NCBI GenBank assembly: GCA_023262195.1
Contig: JALRDM010000416.1
Coordinates: 1 to 6,338, forward strand
Origin: Salibacteraceae bacterium
GTDB lineage: Bacteria; Bacteroidota; Bacteroidia; Flavobacteriales_G; Salibacteraceae
Direction of reading: 5' to 3'
DNA: 6,338 nt
Positions 1 through 5,449 of the stretch are shown here, piece after piece; positions within the stretch are counted from its first letter, which is position 1; each line of letters starts with the position of its first letter. Both the position numbers and the translations under genes were made by a program. The notes beneath the pieces are model-generated. The model was not told where the DNA came from, made no database searches, and saw only the letters and a list, made by a program, of their open reading frames with translations.

Positions 1-812
1 AAGTCTAGCCGCCCACCATTGTAATACGTGAAGTTGTCAATAAAGTGCTGACCAGGTATAAAACCTGCTCCAATGCTAATTTGTGTCGTTTTTTCCTCTG
101 GGAAAGATTTGGTTACAACATCGACTAAGCCCCCTGTGAAATCTCCATATAGATCAGGGGTAAAAGATTTGTAGACCTTCACGTTCTCTAAAATCGCTGT
201 TGGAAAAATGTCAATTTGCACGGCATTTACGTCTGGGTCGAGCCCTGGAATGTTCATTCCATTCAACGTTGTTTTTGTATAGCGATCACCGAGGCCTCGC
301 ACATAAACGTATTTCCCTCCTTGCACCGTCACACCGGTAACACGCTTCATTGCTCCAGATAGATCTGAGTCGCCAATTTTCTTGAATGCCTGTGAGCTAA
401 TACCATCCGACACGCTGGTCGCGTTTTTCATTTCGAGCAGCATAGCGGTTTCATTATTCCTTCTCACTGTTGCCGTGATGTCTACCGCTTCTAAAACTGC
501 CGCATCTGTGGTGAGCACCGCGTCCAGCGAAGTCACTTCTCCCGCTTTTATTTCAATGTTAGCAAAGGTTTGTGTTGCATAAGAGATGAATGAAACATTT
601 ATGGTGTAAACCCCAGGATCGAGTGGTAACGAGTAGTTTCCATCAAAGTCTGAGGTGGTTCCCGTGCCTGGCATATCTGCAACAGTTATTGCAGCCGCAA
701 TCATGGGCCCACCAAAGTCCCCATCAGCAATGTTACCTCTGAGGTATCCTTTTTGCGCGATAGAAGCCATCGCAAATAACGAAGCGAAAAGCAGAAGGGT
801 GAAACGTTTCAT
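1..812 (-). CDS. TonB-dependent outer-membrane receptor, N-terminal part (cut by the left window edge)
   Basis: The frame is open from an ATG at 812 to the window edge, giving 270 codons without a stop. Residues 1-20 are a signal peptide (KR, then a hydrophobic stretch ending in SIAQ). Residues about 22-100 resemble a carboxypeptidase-regulatory-like beta-sandwich (DFDGNYSLPLDPGVYTINV, then SFISYATQTF), common at the N-terminus of Bacteroidota TonB-dependent receptors. The plug domain begins near residue 130 and shows DSDLSGAMKRVTGV, YVYVRGLGDRYTKTTLNG, DIFPTAILENVKVYKSFTPD and DFTGGLVDVVTK. This wording matches the Caulobacter/Xanthomonas-like receptor type more than classical SusC. The beta-barrel lies outside the window. 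Members import substrates across the outer membrane using TonB energy; the substrate cannot be read here. The gene follows the beta-helix lipoprotein on the same strand, so the two probably work together. No clear Shine-Dalgarno precedes the ATG. The family is secure, the ligand unknown. Confidence 0.93.
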   Translation of the reverse strand, partial: MKRFTLLLFASLFAMASIAQKGYLRGNIADGDFGGPMIAAAITVADMPGTGTTSDFDGNYSLPLDPGVYTINVSFISYATQTFANIEIKAGEVTSLDAVLTTDAAVLEAVDITATVRRNNETAMLLEMKNATSVSDGISSQAFKKIGDSDLSGAMKRVTGVTVQGGKYVYVRGLGDRYTKTTLNGMNIPGLDPDVNAVQIDIFPTAILENVKVYKSFTPDLYGDFTGGLVDVVTKSFPEEKTTQISIGAGFIPGQHFIDNFTYYNGGRLD

Positions 813-855
813 TCGTTTATTGGTTTGTTAGTTAGGTATGGGTATGAATATTAAA

Positions 856-880
856 GCCCCAAGTGAATAACACTCGGGGC
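856..880 (-). terminator. Stem-loop between lipoprotein and receptor genes, terminator or attenuator
   Basis: Read on the minus strand this is a 10-bp stem, GCCCCGAGTG / CACTTGGGGC, with a 5-nt loop TTATT, followed by TTTAATATT. All ten pairs form on the minus strand if one G-U is allowed, while the plus-strand version has an A-C mismatch, so the structure belongs to minus-strand transcripts. It lies 36 bp after the lipoprotein stop and 43 bp before the receptor start. The U-tract is short, so termination is probably partial. That would give more lipoprotein than receptor transcript from one promoter. It could also be an RNA-stability hairpin. Confidence 0.65.
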
Positions 881-916
881 ATTTACATCTGCTTGATCTG
901 AAATCTATTATTTATG

Positions 917-2251
917 TTACAGTTCGCTGTTTTGACCAGCAGCTGTCCAACCAAACACTGATTGAAGGTTAACTGATCCACCAGCACCTGAAGTCATGAA
1001 GTCTGCCGCTCTTGTATTGTTAGCGTCTAACTCATCTGGGCAAGCAACTTCTCCCTCATCAGTTTCATCGCCATCATAAACTTTGATAGATGAGAATTTA
1101 CTGTTGGTGAATACAAGGTCGCCATTTACTAGATTAGTGAAAGCATCGCTTTTATCAGCACAATCATCATCATACTTAGATCGAATCTTAACTGGCTTAC
1201 CACCTAAAGAAGCGTAATCGAAAGTCACATTTGTGATTGTTCCTTGAGCCTTAGACTTAAAATCACCAGCTGATCCATCTTCCGTTCCTTCACTGATGCA
1301 AACACCATTTGTAAGCGTAAACTTACCACCTACGTGCGTTGAACCTTCTGGTCCATCAATTTCAAGTCCTTCATCTGTTCCGATTCCGTCACCGTGAATA
1401 ACAGCGAAGTTGCTGATGGTACCTGAGTAGTTCTGATCTAAATCGATTCCGTCATCACCTTGATAGAATACAAGAGCGTTATCGATGTTCACTGATCCAC
1501 CAAAGCACTCAATACCGTCATCAAGCGTAGCGTAAACTTCAACGTTGGAAATCTCAGTTCCTGTACCAACACCTCCAAGGGTAAGTCCATTCAACTCGTT
1601 TCCTTCACCGATTGAGATACCTCCGTGACGAATAGATACATAGCTAAGAACTCCAGAGTTATCAGCGTCATCAGATCCTCCATACTTACCGAAGTTATCG
1701 TCAGGATTAATTCCTTCGATGTTTCCTTCTGTATCGCCATTTTCTGTAGATACCTTAGCCTTACCACAAATCACAACACCGCCCCAAAGCTCGTTGTCTG
1801 TCTTTGAAAGGTTCGTACCCACCAATTGTCCTGGCTCGATGTTGTCAAGCTCAGAAGTAAAGATGATTGGTGCTTCAGCCGTTCCTTCAGCCATGATCTT
1901 TCCACCTCGGGCAACAACCAATGCAGAAGCTGCTGCTTCTTGACCTTGCTTGCCTTTAATAATTGTACCTGGCTCAATGGTTAAAGTTACTCCGTCTGGA
2001 ACAACCACTTTGCCGTCAATTGTGTACACTTTTTCAGCTATCCAAGTAGTAGATGCAGAAATTTCACCAGTGATTGACTCATCGTCATACTCACAAGCTT
2101 CATCCGGATCTTCCTTAGTAGCGTTTTCTTCATAATTGCTCGCGTTCTCATCCATGCATCCTTTTCTGTCGCATGATGAAATGCTTACCGTTGCTCCAAT
2201 TGCTAAAGAAGCAAGTAAAAGAGACTTTGCAGTTTTTGTAATCGTTTTCAT
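917..2251 (-). CDS. Surface or periplasmic lipoprotein with a right-handed beta-helix fold (444 aa)
   Basis: I chose the ATG at 2251. It gives a clean lipoprotein signal peptide (MKTITKTAKS, then hydrophobic LLLASLAIGATV) ending in lipobox ISSC with lipid-modified Cys27. An upstream in-frame ATG at 2290 would add 13 polar residues and would lie inside a candidate promoter. Residues 31-54 carry a GC-MDENASNYEENAT...C-EY motif, a cysteine-bounded module frequent in Bacteroidota exported proteins. From about residue 60 the chain reads like a beta-helix: VVVPDGVTLTIEPGTIIKG, then rungs with repeated acidic turns DDGIECFGG (244-252), DDGIDLDQ (266-273) and DEGLEIDG (293-300), spaced 22 and 27 residues. 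The protein is very acidic and has several further Cys residues. No catalytic motif is recognised. It is probably exported and membrane-anchored, and may act as the ligand-binding or accessory partner of the downstream TonB-dependent receptor. It is not a SusD homologue. The function is an inference. Confidence 0.88.
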   Translation of the reverse strand: MKTITKTAKSLLLASLAIGATVSISSCDRKGCMDENASNYEENATKEDPDEACEYDDESITGEISASTTWIAEKVYTIDGKVVVPDGVTLTIEPGTIIKGKQGQEAAASALVVARGGKIMAEGTAEAPIIFTSELDNIEPGQLVGTNLSKTDNELWGGVVICGKAKVSTENGDTEGNIEGINPDDNFGKYGGSDDADNSGVLSYVSIRHGGISIGEGNELNGLTLGGVGTGTEISNVEVYATLDDGIECFGGSVNIDNALVFYQGDDGIDLDQNYSGTISNFAVIHGDGIGTDEGLEIDGPEGSTHVGGKFTLTNGVCISEGTEDGSAGDFKSKAQGTITNVTFDYASLGGKPVKIRSKYDDDCADKSDAFTNLVNGDLVFTNSKFSSIKVYDGDETDEGEVACPDELDANNTRAADFMTSGAGGSVNLQSVFGWTAAGQNSEL

Positions 2252-2287
2252 TTGAAAATAGTTTTTGCTGTGTTGAATTTTCAGCCG

Positions 2288-2315
2288 CAAAGCAATGGGT
2301 GCTCTGTTAATTCAA
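2288..2315 (-). promoter_or_regulatory. Candidate Bacteroidota-type promoter for the lipoprotein gene
   Basis: On the minus strand a TTG (2313-2315) is followed after 17 nt by TTGCTTTG (2288-2295). The known Bacteroidota consensus is a -33 TTG and a -7 TAnnTTTG, so this matches with one mismatch in the -7 element and a spacer at the short end of the usual range. Transcription would begin near 2281-2285, leaving a leader of about 30 nt before the ATG at 2251. That would exclude the longer start at 2290. This is a motif match only, and such short motifs occur by chance. Confidence 0.3.
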
Positions 2316-2343
2316 ATGACCGATTTACGATAATGAATACTTA

Positions 2344-2370
2344 TGTTACTGTTAACTCAATGTTAGCTGA
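2344..2370. promoter_or_regulatory. TGTTA direct repeats, candidate response-regulator operator
   Basis: TGTTA occurs at 2344, 2350 and 2361, with a fourth copy at 2305. Two adjacent 11-bp units, CTGTTAACTCA (2349-2359) and ATGTTAGCTGA (2360-2370), match at 8 of 11 positions. An 11-bp tandem direct repeat is the arrangement bound by PhoB-type dimers in Enterobacteria, where the core is TGTCA. The position is about 75 bp upstream of the proposed lipoprotein transcription start, suitable for an activator. Binding by the adjacent regulator is an inference; the Bacteroidota consensus cannot be confirmed here. Confidence 0.33.
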
Positions 2371-2506
2371 CGTAATTGGTGTTCACATTCAGTTTAAACA
2401 AATACATATTACCAAAACGTTAAGCTCAGGCAGCTCACGTGCAGAAAAGTGCTTACAGAAAACTCACACACCTCGCACGAAATCACTTATTGCCTGATTT
2501 TAAACG

Positions 2507-2541
2507 ATTTATTTGTGTCCATCGATTAAATCGAAATAAAT
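2507..2541. repeat. AT-rich nested inverted repeats
   Basis: ATTTATTT (2507-2514) and AAATAAAT (2534-2541) are a perfect 8-bp inverted repeat. Inside lies CGATT-A-AATCG (2523-2533), a perfect 5-bp palindrome around one base. The structure lacks GC pairs and a U-tract, so it is not a terminator. It could be a protein-binding site upstream of the regulator operon, but short AT-rich inverted repeats are also common by chance. Confidence 0.35.
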
Positions 2542-2697
2542 GGAAATTTCCTACTATTGGATTAAGCAAATGTTAACCCATTCTGCATCGCTTATAAAGC
2601 ACTGGTAACATCCTTAAAGCTAACATAAACCCCAATTAACCTCGTCTAAATGGCACGGAACATACCTTCGCCCTCAGATTCTGATAAAGAAGATTTG

Positions 2698-3378
2698 ATG
2701 CTAGCAAAAAAGAAAATCTTAGTGGTAGACGATGAAGAGGACATCCTCGAATTCTTGAGCTACAACCTCAGCAAAGAAGGGGCGAAAGTTTATAAAGCCA
2801 GCAATGGCGTTGACGCCATAGAAAAGGCCATTAGAAAGAAGCCGGATTTGATATTGCTTGACGTGATGATGCCAGAAATGGATGGCGTAGAAACGTGCAT
2901 TCAGCTCAGGGATAAGCCAGAAACACAAAACACCATCATTGCATTTCTTACTGCTAGAAACGAGGACTACTCACAAATCGCTGGATTTGAGGCAGGAGCT
3001 GATGATTACATTTCAAAGCCTATCAAACCACGCGTATTGATAAGCAGGATCAAAGCACTCATGCGAAGAAATGATGTGATCGAGCCAACAAGCGCACAAA
3101 TTGAGTTGAAGTCACTTAAAATAGACCGCGACCGTTACGTTGTCATCAAGGACGATGAAGAACTAAACCTCCCTAAGAAAGAATTTGAATTATTGAGCCT
3201 GCTCATCTCAGAACCGGGTAAGGTATTCACGCGAGAAAACATCTTATCTTCCGTTTGGGGGGAAGATGTAGTGGTAGGCGACCGCACCATTGATGTGCAC
3301 ATTAGAAAACTCCGAGAAAAAATCGGCAATCATCACATCAAGACGATCAAGGGTGTAGGATATAAGTTCAAAGAATAA
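2698..3378 (+). CDS. OmpR/PhoB-family response regulator, PhoB-like (226 aa)
   Basis: A two-component response regulator that binds DNA when phosphorylated. With the ATG at 2698 as residue 1, the receiver domain covers about 5-123: acidic pair D11-D12, phospho-acceptor D55 in LILLDVMMPEMDG, T85 in FLTAR and K107 in YISKPIKP. The winged-helix effector domain covers about 130-226 and shows LNLPKKEFELLSLL, GKVFTRENILSSVWG, RTIDVHIRKLREKIG and IKGVGYKF. All key residues are intact. The receiver wording (AFLTARNEDYSQIAGFEAGADDYISKP, quoted only in part) is typical of the Bacteroidota PhoB-like group. I prefer this start because it leaves the usual short lead before KKILVVDDE and has a purine-rich AAAGAAGA 4 nt upstream. 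An in-frame ATG at 2650, directly after a TAA, would add 16 polar residues and has no ribosome site, but cannot be excluded. The cognate kinase follows 35 bp downstream. Confidence 0.94.
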   Translation: MLAKKKILVVDDEEDILEFLSYNLSKEGAKVYKASNGVDAIEKAIRKKPDLILLDVMMPEMDGVETCIQLRDKPETQNTIIAFLTARNEDYSQIAGFEAGADDYISKPIKPRVLISRIKALMRRNDVIEPTSAQIELKSLKIDRDRYVVIKDDEELNLPKKEFELLSLLISEPGKVFTRENILSSVWGEDVVVGDRTIDVHIRKLREKIGNHHIKTIKGVGYKFKE

Positions 3379-3413
3379 CCCTTCCGCACATATTCTAACT
3401 TTGAGGCGGAAAG

Positions 3414-4457
3414 ATGAAAATCGAGAACTCTTACCAGATTGCCTTTTTTATTGGATCATGCGTCACCGCTGTTGGTCTAATGATACTTGGGGTCTTTCAA
3501 TACCTCACTTCCAACGTCTTTTCAATTTGGATTTGGGTGGCTTTTCTCATCATCAGCTTTACCGTGACTTTCGGATTGAGTTGGTGGGCTGTAGAGACGT
3601 TTATAAACGGGAAAATAAAAATGCTTTACCGCAGCATTCAAAGTCCAGAACGTATTGCTGATAAATTAAGGCAAGCTTCAAAGTCGAGGGATGCCCTGGG
3701 CGAAGTTCAAAAGGATGTAAGGGAGTGGGCCACGGTCAAACAAAAAGAGATTCAATCGCTGAAAGAACAAGCTAATTTTAGAAGGGATTTTGTTGGTAAC
3801 CTAGCCCACGAGCTGCGAACACCGATTTTCAACATGCAAGGCTATTTGCTCACCCTACTCGAAGGCGGGCTTGAAGATGAAAAAATCAATTATAATTATC
3901 TGCAACGTGCAGATGAAAACCTAGAGCGACTCATCGCCTTAGTGGAAGACCTTGATAGCATTTCAAAACTCGAAGGCGGCCGAGAAGAGATGAAAATCAA
4001 GAAGCACAATTTGGTGAAACTTACAGGTAAGGTCTTCGGTCTTTTTGAGCTCCAAGCGGCCAATAAAAATATTGAACTACGCTACAATAAGAAATACGAA
4101 AGGCCAATACAGGTAAATATCGACAAGGAAAAAATAGTTCAAGTGTTTACCAACTTAATTGCCAATGCCATTCACTACGGCAACGAAAATGGATATTGCG
4201 AAGTGCGTTTTTATGATGTAGACAAAAACATCTTAGTGGAAGTAAAAGACAACGGCCCGGGAGTGGAAGAAGAGCACTTACCGAGACTTTTTGAACGATT
4301 TTATCGGGTTGACAAAAGCAGATCCAGGCACGTTGGTGGCACAGGTCTCGGCTTGGCCATCGTTAAACACATCATTGAGAGTCACGGTCAAACGATCAAC
4401 GTGCGCAGTACAGTAAGTGAAGGCACTACTTTTTCATTCACCTTGCCAAAGGCTTAA
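3414..4457 (+). CDS. PhoR-type membrane histidine kinase (347 aa)
   Basis: The sensor kinase partner of the upstream regulator. Two hydrophobic segments (about residues 8-29 and 37-59) are separated by only some seven residues, so there is virtually no periplasmic sensor domain. Residues 65-120 are charged and probably a helical linker; no PAS domain is recognised. The HisKA domain has the phospho-acceptor H132 in HELRTPIFNMQGY. The ATPase domain has the N-box NLIANAIHYG (N251), G1 box DNGPGV (279-284), F-box RLFERFYRVD (291-300) and G2 box GGTGLGLAIV (308-317), all intact. The H-box and the helix after it resemble Bacteroidota PhoR kinases. A GAGGCGGAAAG stretch just before the ATG may act as ribosome site. 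With so little outside the membrane, the signal is probably membrane-internal, cytoplasmic or passed on by a transporter complex, as PhoR is by Pst/PhoU. Calling it PhoR by function remains an inference. Confidence 0.94.
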   Translation: MKIENSYQIAFFIGSCVTAVGLMILGVFQYLTSNVFSIWIWVAFLIISFTVTFGLSWWAVETFINGKIKMLYRSIQSPERIADKLRQASKSRDALGEVQKDVREWATVKQKEIQSLKEQANFRRDFVGNLAHELRTPIFNMQGYLLTLLEGGLEDEKINYNYLQRADENLERLIALVEDLDSISKLEGGREEMKIKKHNLVKLTGKVFGLFELQAANKNIELRYNKKYERPIQVNIDKEKIVQVFTNLIANAIHYGNENGYCEVRFYDVDKNILVEVKDNGPGVEEEHLPRLFERFYRVDKSRSRHVGGTGLGLAIVKHIIESHGQTINVRSTVSEGTTFSFTLPKA

Positions 4458-4462
4458 TCCTC

Positions 4463-5449
4463 ATGGACAATTTCCGAACCAAGATTACCGCACCCCGTTA
4501 TTCGTTTGATATTTCTCACGATACGCAAGTAAACATGATTGGTTCTTGCTTTACTCAAAATATTGGGGCTGCGCTCTCTGATATAAAATTTAAGGTTGAG
4601 GTAAATCCGTTTGGCATACTATTCAACCCATTCTCCATCATGAATGCGTTGGAGCGAATGCTCAATAACCGGCCATATACAGAGGCTGAGCTATTGAAGG
4701 CCAGTGAATATTTTGTAAGCCTTGATCACCATGGCGATTTTAAAAATCTGGAGGCGGATGCCGCATTAAGTAAAATCAATGAACGTTTGGAACGGGGCCG
4801 AAAGCACTTATTGGAGTCTGACGTGGTTTTCATAACCTTAGGTAGTGCTTGGGTTTATCGACACATCGAACTCGATCACATCGTGGCCAACTGCCATAAA
4901 ATTCCAAATAAGGAATTCAAAAAACAGCTGTTGAGCTATCAGGATGTTCACCTCATCCTGCGCCACATACCGCAGTTTATGGCCTCTAAAAAAATCCCAG
5001 CCAACATTGTCTTTACCATAAGTCCGATAAGGCATTGGAAGGATGGGCCTGTGGAAAACCAACGCAGCAAATCAATCTTACACGCAGCTACGCAGGCCGT
5101 AGTTGATGAATTTGAAAACTGTAATTACTTCCCCAGCTACGAGTTTATGATGGATGATCTGCGCGATTATCGATTCTACGAGCAAGACATGCTACACCCC
5201 ACGGCTCAGGCCCTGGAATACATTTGGGGAAAGTTTCAAAAGAGCTTCTTTAGGGAAGAAACACAAGCCATTTGTAAAGAAGTAAAGGCCATTGTTGACG
5301 CGGCTGCGCATCGCCCGATGGATCCTGAAAGCAATTCGTTTCAACGCTTCGCTAAAAAGCAGTTGGATTTGATCGATCAAATCGGCAAAAAATACCCACC
5401 ACTTGACTTAAAGGCGGAGCGACAACACTTTGAAGGATTCCTGCTCTAA
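4463..5449 (+). CDS. GSCFA-family SGNH-like protein (328 aa)
   Basis: A GSCFA domain fills the protein. The name-giving motif appears as IGSCFTQNIG (26-35), with the candidate nucleophile S28. Other family-typical stretches are VNPFGILFNPFSIMNALER (47-65), ITLGSAWVYR (124-133), NCHK (143-146, candidate oxyanion-hole Asn), TISPIRHWKDG (185-195), VENQRSK (197-203) and the D-x-x-H block DMLHPT (242-247, candidate D242/H245). The family is related to GDSL/SGNH esterases and acyl hydrolases, but its substrate has not, to my knowledge, been established. There is no signal peptide or membrane segment, so a cytoplasmic location is expected. The ATG lies 5 bp after the kinase stop without a ribosome-binding site, which suggests translational coupling and one operon with the two-component genes. 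Its stop overlaps that of the convergent glycosyltransferase gene. Confidence 0.93.
   Translation: MDNFRTKITAPRYSFDISHDTQVNMIGSCFTQNIGAALSDIKFKVEVNPFGILFNPFSIMNALERMLNNRPYTEAELLKASEYFVSLDHHGDFKNLEADAALSKINERLERGRKHLLESDVVFITLGSAWVYRHIELDHIVANCHKIPNKEFKKQLLSYQDVHLILRHIPQFMASKKIPANIVFTISPIRHWKDGPVENQRSKSILHAATQAVVDEFENCNYFPSYEFMMDDLRDYRFYEQDMLHPTAQALEYIWGKFQKSFFREETQAICKEVKAIVDAAAHRPMDPESNSFQRFAKKQLDLIDQIGKKYPPLDLKAERQHFEGFLL

Larger units (their letters stand above)
2252..2697. other. Divergent intergenic region
   Basis: This stretch separates the minus-strand lipoprotein gene from the plus-strand response regulator; it shrinks to 398 bp if the regulator starts at 2650. No convincing gene is present. 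It is AT-rich and holds TGTTA/TAACA motifs at 2305, 2344, 2350, 2361, 2571, 2606 and 2621, seven copies where roughly one or two would be expected by base composition. It also contains inverted repeats at 2507-2541. I could not find a good -33/-7 promoter for the regulator operon; TACTATTG at 2552-2559 is one mismatch from the -7 consensus but lacks a suitably placed TTG. Confidence 0.7.

Noticed and set aside
1625..2135. Several short plus- and minus-strand frames across the lipoprotein gene
   Set aside because: They are out-of-frame shadows of a gene with a signal peptide, lipobox and coherent beta-helix repeats.
917..2251. SusD-like identity for the lipoprotein
   Set aside because: SusD proteins are alpha-helical TPR-type proteins of about 500 residues; this sequence has short beta-rung repeats and no SusD motifs.
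2252..2290. N-terminal extension of the lipoprotein to the ATG at 2290
   Set aside because: It would place 13 polar residues before a normal lipoprotein signal peptide and overlaps the candidate -7 element at 2288-2295.
2252..2497. 81-codon plus-strand frame with a TTG start in the intergenic region
   Set aside because: It has no ribosome site, its composition does not look like protein, it shows no recognisable motif, and it covers the likely promoter of the lipoprotein gene.
2507..2541. Intrinsic terminator in the divergent region
   Set aside because: The arms are purely AT with a 19-nt loop and no U-tract, and no gene ends nearby; it is listed only as a repeat.
3401..3661. 86-codon plus-strand frame overlapping the kinase start
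   Set aside because: It lies in another frame of the intact histidine kinase gene, starts with TTG, and encodes nothing recognisable.
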